Below, in pieces: positions 1 to 9,422 of a DNA stretch of 42,016 bases (position 1 is its first letter; each line of letters begins with the position of its first letter). A program made the position numbers and the translations under genes. The stretch is from Cellvibrionales bacterium UBA1854 (GTDB lineage: Bacteria; Pseudomonadota; Gammaproteobacteria; Pseudomonadales; Porticoccaceae): NCBI GenBank assembly GCA_002338445.1, contig DDII01000076.1, positions 1-42,016 of the forward strand, given 5' to 3'. Under the pieces are notes generated by a model. The model saw only the letters and a list, made by a program, of their open reading frames with translations, was not told the DNA's origin and ran no database searches.

Positions 1-200
1 CCAGAAAGATAATAAATCTCTTCTTCGCCATCATTCATAACTAATCTGACTGGACCAGGGTTTAGATCACTAAGCAATGGGGTATGCCCGGGTGTAATAC
101 CCATTTCTCCCAGGCTGCCTGTCGCGATAACCATACTTACAGTTCCACTGAACAATGCCTCATCCGCACTAACAATATCGCATTGAACTGAAGACAACAT
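1..200 (-). CDS. atpC: F-type ATP synthase epsilon subunit (5' part only)
   Basis: This is the amino-terminal part of the epsilon subunit of F1, the central-stalk protein that links gamma to the c-ring and can inhibit ATP hydrolysis. Reading leftward from ATG at 198-200, the translation begins MLSSVQCDIVSADEALFSG and continues with GEMGITPGHTPLL, the characteristic beta-sandwich signature of the family. An AGAGG ribosome binding site lies 7 bases before the ATG. About 66 residues are present and the rest lies beyond the left edge. It is the last gene of the atp operon, 25 bases after atpD. The identification is secure from motif and position. Confidence 0.95.
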   Translation of the reverse strand, partial: MLSSVQCDIVSADEALFSGTVSMVIATGSLGEMGITPGHTPLLSDLNPGPVRLVMNDGEEEIYYLS

Positions 201-225
201 TTTATTACCTCTGTTATTTTCTTAT

Positions 226-1623
226 CTACATACTTTTAGCTTTTTCTAACGCTTCAGATATCGTCCCTACCATATAAAATGCTTGTTCTGGTAACTGATC
301 ATATTCACCATCCAAAATACCCTGAAATCCAGCAATGGTGTCTTTAAGTGAGACATATTTTCCAGACGATCCTGTAAAAACTTCAGCGACACTGAATGGC
401 TGAGATAAAAATCTTTCAATCTTCCTGGCGCGGGCGACAGACAGTTTGTCCTCCTCAGACAGCTCATCCATGCCTAAAATTGCTATTATATCCTTGAGCT
501 CTTTATACCTTTGCAACACAGATTGAACGCCCCGAGCAACCTCATAGTGAGATTGTCCGATGATCAATGGATCTAACTGACGAGACGTTGAATCCAAGGG
601 ATCGACTGCTGGATAGATACCCTTCGAAGCAATATCTCTACTCAATACTACCGTTGAGTCAAGATGCGCAAAAGTTGTTGCCGGTGACGGGTCAGTGAGA
701 TCGTCAGCAGGCACATACACTGCCTGCACGGATGTTATGGATCCAATTTTTGTGGAGGTAATACGTTCTTGCAAAACCCCCATCTCTTCAGCGAGGGTAG
801 GCTGGTAACCAACCGCGGAAGGCATCCTACCTAATAGTGCAGATACTTCGGTGCCTGCAAGTGTATAACGATATATATTATCAACAAACAAAAGTACGTC
901 CTTACCTTCGTCACGAAATTTTTCTGCCATAGTTAAACCGGTCAATGCCACACGTAACCTGTTCCCTGGAGGCTCATTCATCTGACCATAAACCATTGCT
1001 ACTTTTGATTTTTCTGGTTCCTCTATGTTTACCACGCCAGACTCTTGCATCTCATAATAGAAATCGTTTCCCTCTCGAGTGCGCTCGCCAACTCCTGCAA
1101 AAACAGACAACCCTGAATGTTCAGTGGCAATATTGTTAATCAACTCCATCATATTTACGGTCTTTCCCACTCCAGCACCGCCAAACAAACCGACCTTACC
1201 TCCCTTAGCAAAAGGACAAACCAAATCAATAACCTTAATGCCAGTTTCCAACAGTTCATTAGACGCAGCTAACTGATCATATGCGGGAGGCTTTCGGTGT
1301 ATTGGCATGCTCTCAACCGCTCCTATTGCACCTTTCTCATCTATGGGACAACCCAAAACGTCCATAATTCGACCCAGAGTTTTCGTGCCAACGGGTACCG
1401 AAATTGGAGCCTTAGTATTTTCGACCAAAAGACCTCTGCTAATGCCCTCTGATGACCCCATCGCAATGGTTCGAACGACACCATCTCCAAGTTGCTGCTG
1501 AACTTCCAAGGTTAGGCCCTTTTCGGATACCACCAATGCATCATAAACACTTGGCACTTCGTCTCGGTCAAACTCAACGTCAATTACAGCACCAATGATT
1601 TGCACGATTCTTCCGCTATTCAT
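226..1623 (-). CDS. atpD: F-type ATP synthase beta subunit
   Basis: Catalytic subunit of F1 ATPase, which makes ATP from ADP and phosphate on the cytoplasmic face of the inner membrane. With the start at MNSGRIVQIIG the protein has 465 residues, a normal length. The P-loop GGAGVGKT is at 148-155, GERTREGNDFY follows, and the C-terminal domain has the DELSEED motif that touches the gamma stalk. An in-frame start eight codons upstream (at 1647) exists, but the ATG at 1621-1623 has an AAGGA ribosome binding site and matches the usual family start. It lies 41 bases after atpG and 25 before atpC in the operon. Confidence 0.98.
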   Translation of the reverse strand: MNSGRIVQIIGAVIDVEFDRDEVPSVYDALVVSEKGLTLEVQQQLGDGVVRTIAMGSSEGISRGLLVENTKAPISVPVGTKTLGRIMDVLGCPIDEKGAIGAVESMPIHRKPPAYDQLAASNELLETGIKVIDLVCPFAKGGKVGLFGGAGVGKTVNMMELINNIATEHSGLSVFAGVGERTREGNDFYYEMQESGVVNIEEPEKSKVAMVYGQMNEPPGNRLRVALTGLTMAEKFRDEGKDVLLFVDNIYRYTLAGTEVSALLGRMPSAVGYQPTLAEEMGVLQERITSTKIGSITSVQAVYVPADDLTDPSPATTFAHLDSTVVLSRDIASKGIYPAVDPLDSTSRQLDPLIIGQSHYEVARGVQSVLQRYKELKDIIAILGMDELSEEDKLSVARARKIERFLSQPFSVAEVFTGSSGKYVSLKDTIAGFQGILDGEYDQLPEQAFYMVGTISEALEKAKSM

Positions 1624-1664
1624 GTTACATTCCTTATAACTCAACATTTGTGAAATTAGGTTTT

Positions 1665-2525
1665 TTAAACTGCGGCGGCTCCGCCCACAATTTCCGATAG
1701 TTCTTGTGTAATAGCCGCTTGTCGCGCTTTGTTATATAAAAGTTGTAATTCATCTATTAACTCACCAGCATTTTCCGTTGCATTTTTCATTGCTAACATT
1801 CTCGCTGCCTGCTCACAGGCCTTATTTTCCACAACTGATTGATAAACTTGAGCTTCGATATATCGAACTAACAAGCCGTCCAGTAATTCCACTGCGTCGG
1901 GCTCATAGAGATAGTCCCAGTGATGCGTCAATTCTTTTTCATCACTTGGTTCGAGCGGCAACAATTGTTCTAATCGTGCCGCCTGCGTCATCGTATTAAC
2001 AAATTCATTACCAACCAAGAAAACGTGATCTGTTTCACCCGCACCATAAGAATCGAGAATAACTTTTACACCTCCGATTAAATCATTCAATTGAGGCTCG
2101 TCGCCTAAATCTGTTACACTTGCAACTACGTTGCCGCCGACGCTAGAAAAAAAGTTCGCCGCCTTATTTCCTATAACACAAATATCTACCTTCACCTTCT
2201 TTTTGGACCACGCATGCATTTCACGCAAAGCCAACTTGAATAAATTAATGTTTAATCCACCACAAAGACCCCGGTCTGTTGATACGAGAATAAACGTAAC
2301 TCTTTTAATCTCACGCTTAGAAAAATACGGGTGGTTATATTCTGATGCAGCTCTAGCAATGTGGCCTACCACATGACGTATGCGTCTGGCATAGGGTTTA
2401 CCTATTGACATGCGCTCTTGAGCTCTGCGCATTTTGCTAGCCGCTACCATTTCCATTGCACTAGTTATTTTCTGAGTGCTACCAATGCTTGCAATTTTAG
2501 TTTTTACCTCTTTTCCGACTGCCAT
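1665..2525 (-). CDS. atpG: F-type ATP synthase gamma subunit
   Basis: Central rotor shaft of F1, a two-helix coiled coil that turns inside the alpha3beta3 ring. The 286-residue protein has the typical N-terminal helix (IGSTQKITSAMEMVAASKMR), a Rossmann-like middle domain with STDRGLCGGLNINLF, and the C-terminal helix with RMLAMKNATENAGELI, all diagnostic for gamma. Length is normal. It sits 24 bases downstream of atpA in the atp operon. Nothing unusual is seen. Confidence 0.98.
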   Translation of the reverse strand: MAVGKEVKTKIASIGSTQKITSAMEMVAASKMRRAQERMSIGKPYARRIRHVVGHIARAASEYNHPYFSKREIKRVTFILVSTDRGLCGGLNINLFKLALREMHAWSKKKVKVDICVIGNKAANFFSSVGGNVVASVTDLGDEPQLNDLIGGVKVILDSYGAGETDHVFLVGNEFVNTMTQAARLEQLLPLEPSDEKELTHHWDYLYEPDAVELLDGLLVRYIEAQVYQSVVENKACEQAARMLAMKNATENAGELIDELQLLYNKARQAAITQELSEIVGGAAAV

Positions 2526-2549
2526 TTCTGTATCCGAAAAATCCTTAAT

Positions 2550-4091
2550 TTACCAAGTTTGAGTTTTAACAAATCGATCTAAAGCTGATCTAAATGCCTC
2601 TTCAATGGCGCTATCGTAATCTCCCGTCTTATTGATCTGGTCCATCGTCTCAGCATACTCGGATTTCATAAATGATAATAACGCTAATTCAAAATCTCCA
2701 ATTCGGCTCACTTCTACATCCCTCAAATAACCATTATCCGCCGCGAAAACCAAAATCCCCATTTCAGCAACGGTTTGAGGCGAATATTGCTTCTGTTTCA
2801 TAAGCTCAGTGACGCGTTCCCCATGATCTAACTGGGCTTTGGTTGCTTCATCAAGGTCCGATGCAAACTGCGAGAAAGCCGCTAACTCACGATATTGAGC
2901 CAATGCTGTGCGGATACCTCCAGATAGTTTCTTAATAATCTTGGTTTGTGCTGCTCCCCCAACGCGGGACACCGATATCCCTGCATTCATGGCTGGCCTC
3001 ACTCCAGAGTTGAACATATCTGCTTCCAAAAATATCTGCCCGTCAGTAATCGAAATAACATTTGTCGGCACAAACGCCGAAACATCCCCTGCCTGTGTTT
3101 CGATTACCGGCAAAGCAGTAAGAGATCCAGTCTTACCAACTACATCCCCGCCAGTAAATTTCTCCACATAAGCCGAATTCACTCTCGCTGCCCTTTCGAG
3201 GAGCCTAGAGTGCAAGTAGAATACATCTCCGGGGTATGCTTCTCTTCCGGGCGGTCGCCTTAATAGCAGCGAAATCTGCCTGTAAGCAATTGCTTGCTTT
3301 GTCAAATCATCGTAAATTATGAGAGCATCCTGCCCGCGATCACGATAATATTCACCCATAGTGCACCCGGCGAACGGAGCCAAGTACTGCATTGCTGCCG
3401 GATCAGAGGCCGTTGCTGCCACTACAATCGTGTGATCCATCGCACCGTGTTCCTCTAACTTCCGAACAACTGCAGCAACAGAAGAAGCTTTTTGACCCAC
3501 GGCTACATAGACACATTTAATACCAGAATTTTTTTGATTTATAATTGCATCGACCGCAATCGCCGTTTTGCCAATCTGCCGGTCACCAATGATTAGCTCT
3601 CTTTGACCTCTTCCAATTGGAACCATTGAGTCTATAGCTTTTAAACCAATCTGAACTGGCTGATCAACAGATTGTCGCTCTATAACTCCCGGAGCTACTT
3701 TTTCTAGCGCATCAAACAAACGTGCATTTATTGGCCCTTTACCGTCAATGGGTTCCCCTAGTGCATTAACCACTCGACCTTCAAGTTCCGGTCCAATCGG
3801 AACTTCGAGCACTCTCCCTGTACATCGGACTCTTTGCCCCTCTGCTAGCAACTGGTAATCCCCGAGAACCACAGCACCCACTGAATCACGCTCAAGATTT
3901 AAAGCCATGCCGTAAACGCCGCCATCAAATTCCACCATCTCTCCGTACATAACGTCAGCCAATCCATATATCCGGATGATGCCATCAGATACTGAGACAA
4001 TCGTCCCCTCGTTCTTTGCTTCAGATGTTATATCTAGGTTTTCTATTCGTGACTTGATAATTTCGCTAATTTCTGATGGATTTAATTGCAT
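2550..4091 (-). CDS. atpA: F-type ATP synthase alpha subunit
   Basis: Non-catalytic nucleotide-binding subunit of F1. Starting at MQLNPSEISEIIK (ATG at 4089-4091) the protein has 513 residues. The start matches the family; an in-frame TTG five codons upstream at 4106 is possible but less likely. The P-loop GDRQIGKT is at 169-176, and the ALIIYDDLTKQA segment and SSDLDEATK-type C-terminal region are typical. It directly follows atpH and precedes atpG. There is no strong Shine-Dalgarno right before the chosen ATG (a GGGG lies about 8 bases upstream), so coupling to the end of atpH is plausible. Confidence 0.98.
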   Translation of the reverse strand: MQLNPSEISEIIKSRIENLDITSEAKNEGTIVSVSDGIIRIYGLADVMYGEMVEFDGGVYGMALNLERDSVGAVVLGDYQLLAEGQRVRCTGRVLEVPIGPELEGRVVNALGEPIDGKGPINARLFDALEKVAPGVIERQSVDQPVQIGLKAIDSMVPIGRGQRELIIGDRQIGKTAIAVDAIINQKNSGIKCVYVAVGQKASSVAAVVRKLEEHGAMDHTIVVAATASDPAAMQYLAPFAGCTMGEYYRDRGQDALIIYDDLTKQAIAYRQISLLLRRPPGREAYPGDVFYLHSRLLERAARVNSAYVEKFTGGDVVGKTGSLTALPVIETQAGDVSAFVPTNVISITDGQIFLEADMFNSGVRPAMNAGISVSRVGGAAQTKIIKKLSGGIRTALAQYRELAAFSQFASDLDEATKAQLDHGERVTELMKQKQYSPQTVAEMGILVFAADNGYLRDVEVSRIGDFELALLSFMKSEYAETMDQINKTGDYDSAIEEAFRSALDRFVKTQTW

Positions 4092-4109
4092 ACGTAGGAA
4101 CCCCAATCC

Positions 4110-4646
4110 TTAGGAATTTAATGACTCAGCAAGTTTGATTAACCGGCCTCGGATAGAGCCATCAATGACAGTATCTCCTGCACGAATAATCGCACCTCCT
4201 ATCAGGTCTTCATCAATGTAAACCTGCATGTTTATATTTGCTGCTAATTTGACGCTTAAGATTTCCGATAGTTGGTTCTGTTGATCAAGATCAATCATTT
4301 TAGCCGTCGTCACATCGACGTGGATAGTTTTATCATGCTCGGATTTTAATCGATCAAATTGCCGAGAAATTTGAGGTAACACTTTCAGCCGCCTATTTTC
4401 AGCTAGTGCTAAAATAAAATTTTTTGTGGGTCCCTCTAGCACTTCATGACACATTTCTAAAAGAATTTCAGACACCCCTGACGACGTTAGATCTGGAGAA
4501 CTCAGAAGTATTGCAAAGTTAGGTTGCCCAACTGCTCTTGCCAATTCAGACAAACAAAATCCCCAGCGTTCCAATTGCGATGACTCAACCGCAAATTCAA
4601 ACGCAGCCCTCGAATATGGCCTTGCTAATGTTTCTAATTCCGACAT
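4110..4646 (-). CDS. atpH: F-type ATP synthase delta subunit
   Basis: Delta (OSCP-like) subunit that ties the peripheral b stalk to the top of F1. The 178-residue protein opens with LARPYSRAAFEFA, a clear match to the family N-terminus, and ends with GGAIIRAGDTVIDGSIRGRL, the conserved C-terminal signature. It lies between atpF (10 bases upstream) and atpA (18 bases downstream). Length is normal and no oddities are visible. Confidence 0.97.
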   Translation of the reverse strand: MSELETLARPYSRAAFEFAVESSQLERWGFCLSELARAVGQPNFAILLSSPDLTSSGVSEILLEMCHEVLEGPTKNFILALAENRRLKVLPQISRQFDRLKSEHDKTIHVDVTTAKMIDLDQQNQLSEILSVKLAANINMQVYIDEDLIGGAIIRAGDTVIDGSIRGRLIKLAESLNS

Positions 4647-4656
4647 CGTACACCCA

Positions 4657-5127
4657 TTACAGACGTTGCGCCAAATTGTCTACCAACTCTCGGTGTGTAG
4701 AATCGTCAATCGATTTTTGAAGCACTTTTTCAGAGCCTACTAAGACTAACTCTGCAACTGAACCTCGGAGTTCTTCTCTCGCACGATTAAAATCTTGTTG
4801 TATCTCTGCCCTAGCAGCCTGTCTAAGGCGATCTCCTTCCTCCACGGCTTGCTTTTTGGCATTCTCAATGATCTGTGCTGCTCGTTTATTGGCCTGATCA
4901 ATAATGTCGGCAGCTTCTTTCTTTGCTACTTGCATTTGATTATTTACACTACTTTTGGCAACAGCCAAATCTTGTATAGCTTGATCGGCTGCCGCTAATC
5001 CTTGAGCAATTTTTTCTTGGCGCTCTTCCATAGCACTTAAAATTACTGGCCAAACAAATTTCATGCAAAACCAAACGAATATTGCAAACGTCACCATTTG
5101 ACCAAAAAGCGTTAGATTGATATTCAC
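4657..5127 (-). CDS. atpF: F-type ATP synthase b subunit
   Basis: Peripheral stalk subunit of Fo. The 156-residue protein has one N-terminal membrane segment (about residues 5-25, with MVTFAIFVWFCMKFVWP) followed by a long charged helix rich in Ala, Gln, Glu and Lys that forms the right-handed coiled-coil dimer. Length equals the E. coli b subunit. It sits 31 bases after atpE and 10 before atpH. Confidence 0.97.
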   Translation of the reverse strand: MNINLTLFGQMVTFAIFVWFCMKFVWPVILSAMEERQEKIAQGLAAADQAIQDLAVAKSSVNNQMQVAKKEAADIIDQANKRAAQIIENAKKQAVEEGDRLRQAARAEIQQDFNRAREELRGSVAELVLVGSEKVLQKSIDDSTHRELVDNLAQRL

Positions 5128-5158
5128 GAGACCACCTCTTCGTTACCTATCGGGACTT

Positions 5159-5398
5159 TTAACCACCAACCGTAGGAGCTACTACAAATATTAAATACAT
5201 TGCAATTCCAACCCCTATGATCGGAACCGCATCAATCAATCCAGCTAAAAGGAACATTTTTCCTTGAAGCATAGGCCCCAATTCAGGTTGTCGAGCCGTA
5301 CCCTCTATGAGTTTACCGCCCAACAGACCCATACCTATAGCCGCGCCAAGCGCGCCCATTCCAAGCATTATTGCAGCTGCAATATAAACAAAACCCAT
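5159..5398 (-). CDS. atpE: F-type ATP synthase c subunit
   Basis: Proteolipid that forms the rotating c-ring of Fo. Its 79 residues form two membrane helices joined by the polar loop ARQPEL that contacts gamma and epsilon. The ion-binding carboxylate is D56 in GLIDAVPI, and the first helix carries the Gly/Ala-rich GALGAAIGMGLLGG. An aspartate here, with no glutamine/serine set of the sodium type visible, points to proton coupling; that last step is inference from family knowledge. The gene lies 29 bases after atpB, and the ATG is preceded by an AGGAG-type site. Confidence 0.97.
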   Translation of the reverse strand: MGFVYIAAAIMLGMGALGAAIGMGLLGGKLIEGTARQPELGPMLQGKMFLLAGLIDAVPIIGVGIAMYLIFVVAPTVGG

Positions 5399-5427
5399 CT
5401 CACACTCCTAGTTTCAACAGTTGTTAG

Positions 5428-6498
5428 TTAGTGTTCCTCTTCATGCGCCATACTCAGATAAACTACAGTAAGCACCATAAAGATGAATGCTTGCAGAGTT
5501 ATCACTAAGATATGAAATATCGCCCAACCCCACTGCATCAATCCACCACCTAGGGCAAAAATACCACCCCCGAGTGTTAATAGAGATAGAACTGTTGCAA
5601 TCGTGCGAGGCGTTGAAATTTTATCCTTTAAATTTTGTCTTGCAATAAAACATACCAGCGTAAATATCACCAACCAGAGAAGCCCATTTGTCTCCTCACC
5701 GAACAAATAAGCGTTTAAGCCACCGCCAATTAAGCCTGTCCCCGCTCCCGCCGCAAACATCATCGCAATCAATATAAAAATCATTTCTCCAGCGTACATG
5801 TTTCCAAACAAGCGTAACCCCAAAGAAAATGGCTTGGCGAATAACCCCACTAATTCCATGAACAAATTGACTGGGATGAACGCCCAATGATTAAACGGAT
5901 GCATCGTGAGTTCCTTAATGAAACCCACCCCCTTTATCCTTAAATTGTAATAGAGCATCAAAACAAATACTCCGAGAGCCATTCCCATGGTAATATTAGG
6001 GTCCGTGGATGGAACAATTTTTTGGTACTCAATACCCGCAGTCATAAAAATCATCGGTATGAGATCGACAGGTATAAGATCCATTAGGTTCATAAGAAAC
6101 ACCCAAACAAATATAGTGAGCGCTAACGGGGCTACAATCTTATTGACCCCCGTAAAGCTGTCTTTAACCGATCTATCAACAAACTCAACGATAAGTTCAA
6201 TGAAATTGGTAAGACCTTTGGGAGCATCATGCGAGATTTTAGCTGCGTACACTCGAAAAAAGAGACAAAAACACAATCCCAATCCTATTGACCAAGCCAT
6301 AGAATCCAGATGGATCGCCCAAAAACCCATTGCCGAGACTTCTGCTGCCCCATGTGCAATCGTCCACGTGTCCTCTGTTAAAATAAGCGATTGACCATCT
6401 GTTCCTCTATCGAAACCGGCTGGCAATTTACCATAAACTAAATTTTGGAGGTGATGCTGTATGTACGCAGTTGTGCTTGTTGGATTACCTACCGCCAT
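5428..6498 (-). CDS. atpB: F-type ATP synthase a subunit
   Basis: Membrane stator subunit of Fo that forms the two proton half-channels against the c-ring. With the start at MAVGNPTSTT (ATG at 6496-6498, preceded by GAGGGG) it has 356 residues, clearly longer than the 271 of E. coli; the extra length is an N-terminal periplasmic-type extension and a glycine-rich insert (FAAGAGTGLIGGGLNAYLFG). The essential arginine is in LGLRLFGNMYAGE, and the final helix has LQAFIFMVLTVVYLSMA. A TTG six codons upstream (6516) is a less likely start. It follows atpI by 24 bases. Confidence 0.96.
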   Translation of the reverse strand: MAVGNPTSTTAYIQHHLQNLVYGKLPAGFDRGTDGQSLILTEDTWTIAHGAAEVSAMGFWAIHLDSMAWSIGLGLCFCLFFRVYAAKISHDAPKGLTNFIELIVEFVDRSVKDSFTGVNKIVAPLALTIFVWVFLMNLMDLIPVDLIPMIFMTAGIEYQKIVPSTDPNITMGMALGVFVLMLYYNLRIKGVGFIKELTMHPFNHWAFIPVNLFMELVGLFAKPFSLGLRLFGNMYAGEMIFILIAMMFAAGAGTGLIGGGLNAYLFGEETNGLLWLVIFTLVCFIARQNLKDKISTPRTIATVLSLLTLGGGIFALGGGLMQWGWAIFHILVITLQAFIFMVLTVVYLSMAHEEEH

Positions 6499-6522
6499 TT
6501 TCCCCTCGTTGACCAAATTCGA

Positions 6523-6912
6523 TTAAAATGCCGAAATATCAGTTTGCCTTGATTGCACATAAGCTAAAAACCCCAAGGATCCCAGTATCATTATCGTGAA
6601 AGTGACAAAAATTATGAAATAATCAAGTGGATACGGTAGCCAAGTAATCATGATTACCAAAATGGCTGTCAGTGTAAATTTTATAACTTGCCCCCGCCGC
6701 ATAGCGCTTACAAACTGGTGGCTTGACTTAACCCCGAAATTATTTTTCACCACATACCAATGCCAAACACTCGGCAATATGTGCAATAGACCGCCCGCAA
6801 GAATCGATCTTCCAACATTTGCTTCAATCAGCACCGTAAAAGCCAACAGGGCTCCTAAAATCAAACACTGAAGAGAAAAAAATACCGGTATTAAAGGATG
6901 TTCGTTATGCAT
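6523..6912 (-). CDS. atpI: ATP synthase subunit I (assembly factor)
   Basis: Small membrane protein encoded first in the atp operon, thought from work on other bacteria to help assemble the c-ring or handle Mg2+. The 129-residue protein has four hydrophobic segments (roughly 8-27, 35-52, 74-92, 96-116) and the AtpI-type motif SILAGGLLHILPSVW. The family is poorly conserved, so the call rests on topology, that motif and the position in front of atpB. The ATG at 6910-6912 has only a weak ribosome binding site, which fits the low expression usual for this subunit. Confidence 0.9.
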   Translation of the reverse strand: MHNEHPLIPVFFSLQCLILGALLAFTVLIEANVGRSILAGGLLHILPSVWHWYVVKNNFGVKSSHQFVSAMRRGQVIKFTLTAILVIMITWLPYPLDYFIIFVTFTIMILGSLGFLAYVQSRQTDISAF

Positions 6913-6961
6913 TCACGGCGAGCTCTTATTTAGAGGCTAAAGTTGTCACTAAAGGCGAAGC

Positions 6962-6990
6962 ATTATATGGCGGCTTTGCCTCAGATTCAA
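6962..6990 (-). promoter_or_regulatory. sigma70-type promoter of the atp operon
   Basis: On the minus strand TTGAAT (6990-6985) and a perfect TATAAT (6967-6962) are separated by exactly 17 bases. The predicted start of transcription is near 6955, giving a leader of about 43 bases before atpI. It is the only strong consensus match in the 166-base gap between parB and atpI and faces the operon. Confidence 0.75.
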
Positions 6991-7078
6991 ATAACTTAAT
7001 CAACTAAAATTTTAAAACAATAATTCAAATGTTTACAATTAAGAACCGTGTTTTAACGTTTCAAATGACTGGTATCAA

Positions 7079-7963
7079 TTAGCTAATATGCCGCAAGATC
7101 CCCTCTAATTCATCAATGTCATTGTATTTGACAACCAATGAGCCACCTCCAGAGCGCAAATGCTTAATTTTCACAGAGGCCCCTAATTGATCTGATAATT
7201 TTGTCTCCAGACTCAGAATATCAGCACTTTTGGGAACTTCAGATTTAATGCCCTGTTCTTTTTCCTTTAAACGCTTAATCAACATTTCAGTTTTCCTAAC
7301 CGAAAGTCCGTCCCGTACAACAATTTGCGCAGCCTCGATCTGTAGACTCCCCTCCACAGACAGTAAGCACTTAGCATGTCCTAACTCTAAATTACCACGC
7401 TCGACTAATTCTTGAACAGATTTTTCTAACTTGGCAAGTCGCATCAAATTGGTTATCGCTGATCTCGATTTTCCCACGTTGTTCGCTATCTGCTGCTGAG
7501 TGAGATTGAAATCGTTTTGAAGTCGAACAAGTGCTCTGCTTTCTTCTATAGCATTTAAATCTTCCCGCTGAATATTTTCAATTAGGGTCATGGCCACCGC
7601 TGACTGGTCATCTATTTGGCGGACAATTGCTGGTATATTTTGCAAGCCCGCCTGCTGTGCAGCTCGCCAGCGACGTTCTCCAGCAATTATCTCGTATCGA
7701 TTGCTTGCAATTTCACGCACGATGATAGGCTGCATAACACCTTGGCTCGCTATTGAGTCTGATAGCTCAGTTAACGCTACGGAATCAAAATTTCGTCGAG
7801 GTTGATATTCGCCTCGTTCTAAAAATTCTACTGGTAATTCTTTAATGGAATGTTTAGATGCTTTAGTTTCAACCCAAGTCCCCTCATCAAAAGCGTCTCC
7901 TGTAACCAAGTCGCTCATTAATGCGTCTAGCCCCTTTCCCAAACTTTCTCGTTTTTTTTTCAT
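7079..7963 (-). CDS. parB: Chromosome partitioning protein ParB (CTP-dependent clamp)
   Basis: Binds parS sites near the origin and spreads as a CTP-gated clamp to organise and segregate the origin. The 294-residue protein has the N-terminal ParA-stimulating LGKGLDALMSD motif (about 8-18), the nucleotide-binding GERRWRA box at 95-101, an ENIQREDLNAIEEA-like stretch, a helix-turn-helix (TQQQIANNVGKSRSAI), and a C-terminal dimerisation region ending GGGSLVVKYNDIDELE. It follows parA by 22 bases and ends the mnmG-rsmG-parA-parB unit. A parS-like site lies in recF at 18962-18977. Confidence 0.97.
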   Translation of the reverse strand: MKKKRESLGKGLDALMSDLVTGDAFDEGTWVETKASKHSIKELPVEFLERGEYQPRRNFDSVALTELSDSIASQGVMQPIIVREIASNRYEIIAGERRWRAAQQAGLQNIPAIVRQIDDQSAVAMTLIENIQREDLNAIEESRALVRLQNDFNLTQQQIANNVGKSRSAITNLMRLAKLEKSVQELVERGNLELGHAKCLLSVEGSLQIEAAQIVVRDGLSVRKTEMLIKRLKEKEQGIKSEVPKSADILSLETKLSDQLGASVKIKHLRSGGGSLVVKYNDIDELEGILRHIS

Positions 7964-7985
7964 TTAGCTCATCCAATAAACAGAA

Positions 7986-8756
7986 TTAATCACGTTTTGA
8001 TTGCTTGAGAATTTCCGAGGCCAGCGCCAAATAAGCGATCGCTCCTTTTGAGCTTTTATCGTAAGCTAATGCAGGCATACCATGACTGGGTGCCTCTGCT
8101 AACCTAACATTCCGCGGAATGCTCACTCTGTATATCTTATCTCCGAAGTACTTCCTTAACTGTGCTGATACCGCATTTGTGAGACTACTACGGGGATCAT
8201 ACATCGTTCTGAGAATTCCTTCGATTCTCAATTTAGGATTAATTTGCTTGGAAATATTTAAAATTGTAGAGCTAAGAGCCGACAAACCCTCTAACGCATA
8301 ATACTCGCACTGCATTGGAATTAATACCCCATCACTAGCCACAAGAGCGTTTACCGTTAACAAATTTAGGGAGGGAGGGCAATCAATCAGTATGTAGTCA
8401 AAATCATCTTTTATCTCCTCGAGGTGCCGTCCGAGTTTCCTCTCCCTCTCACTTTCATGCATGAGTGCAACCTCTGCCGCTATTAAATCACCATTTGCGG
8501 GCAACAGTTTATAGCCACAATTAGCGCTTTCTAATATAACCCTTTCAATGTTTACCCGTTCCGTTAAAAAATGATAATTTGTAAATCTACATTTTTGCTT
8601 GACCACCCCGGATCCTGCAGTCGCATTTCCTTGTGGATCCAAATCAACCAGAAGCACTTTTTTTTTGAAACGAGACAATGAAGCAGCCAAATTTACGCTT
8701 GTCGTTGTTTTTCCAACACCACCCTTTTGATTAGCTATCGATAATATCCTTACCAT
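7986..8756 (-). CDS. parA: Chromosome partitioning ATPase ParA (Soj)
   Basis: Deviant Walker-A ATPase that works with ParB to move and separate replicated origins. The 256-residue protein starts MVRILSIANQKGGVGKTTT; the KGGVGKTT box (11-18) has the signature lysine of the ParA/MinD class. The Walker-B-like DYILIDCPPSLNLLTVNAL and LAEAPSHGMPALAYD segments are typical of chromosomal Soj proteins. Its ATG directly abuts the stop of rsmG, so translation is probably coupled. Confidence 0.98.
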   Translation of the reverse strand: MVRILSIANQKGGVGKTTTSVNLAASLSRFKKKVLLVDLDPQGNATAGSGVVKQKCRFTNYHFLTERVNIERVILESANCGYKLLPANGDLIAAEVALMHESERERKLGRHLEEIKDDFDYILIDCPPSLNLLTVNALVASDGVLIPMQCEYYALEGLSALSSTILNISKQINPKLRIEGILRTMYDPRSSLTNAVSAQLRKYFGDKIYRVSIPRNVRLAEAPSHGMPALAYDKSSKGAIAYLALASEILKQSKRD

Positions 8757-9422
8757 TTAAGCCCCAAAAGAACTTGATTCTTTTGCAATTTTAATTAAGT
8801 AGCGATCTCCGACAACTGTTGGCACTATCAATTGTTCTGATTTTATTATTTTATATCCAGATGGTATTAAGTGTGTCTCCAAAGTCGACAGTCTCCCTTT
8901 CATGGCACAAAACAATCCGCCATCTGAAAGCAAGTGGTCACAGTGCAATAACATTGAGGAGAGCGGGGAAAAAGCTCTTGTAAGCACCATATCAAAACCT
9001 TTTTCTGGTTTGTAGTTTTCTACCCTCTCATGAATCTCAAAACAATTTTTCAATCCTAATTTGAGACGCACATTGAATAAAAACCGCGTTTTTTTCCCGT
9101 TACTATCAAGTAGGAAAAAGTATTTGTCAGGATTCATTATAGCCAGCGGTATTCCTGGAAGCCCAGCACCAGTTCCAACATCGATAATCCTTTCACCATT
9201 AACAAAAGGGCTAATTGATAAACTGTCAAGCAGATGTAACCTTGTAATATCTGTGGCATTTTTCGCAGATGTCAGATTGTAGGCTCTATTCCATTTCACA
9301 AGAAGGTGTAAATAAAGCGTTAATTGTTGTTGCTGAAAATCGCTGCATACAACCTCCATATCGTCTAAACCATTAAGAAGTATCGTCAGCGCTCTATCTT
9401 CGCCTTCTACGTTAGGCTGCAT
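8757..9422 (-). CDS. rsmG: 16S rRNA (guanine-N7) methyltransferase RsmG
   Basis: Methylates N7 of G527 in 16S rRNA using S-adenosylmethionine; its loss gives low-level streptomycin resistance in other species. The 221-residue protein has the SAM-binding motif IDVGTGAGLPGIPLAI, preceded by AYNLTSAKNATDITRLHLLDSL, the classic GidB signature. The start overlaps the last 11 bases of mnmG, and the stop abuts parA. The long-conserved mnmG-rsmG-parA-parB order supports the call. Confidence 0.97.
   Translation of the reverse strand: MQPNVEGEDRALTILLNGLDDMEVVCSDFQQQQLTLYLHLLVKWNRAYNLTSAKNATDITRLHLLDSLSISPFVNGERIIDVGTGAGLPGIPLAIMNPDKYFFLLDSNGKKTRFLFNVRLKLGLKNCFEIHERVENYKPEKGFDMVLTRAFSPLSSMLLHCDHLLSDGGLFCAMKGRLSTLETHLIPSGYKIIKSEQLIVPTVVGDRYLIKIAKESSSFGA

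Noticed and set aside
2031..2046. TGTTTCAC half-site in atpG as a parS site
   Set aside because: Only the left half matches; the right half has several mismatches, so it is not a palindrome.
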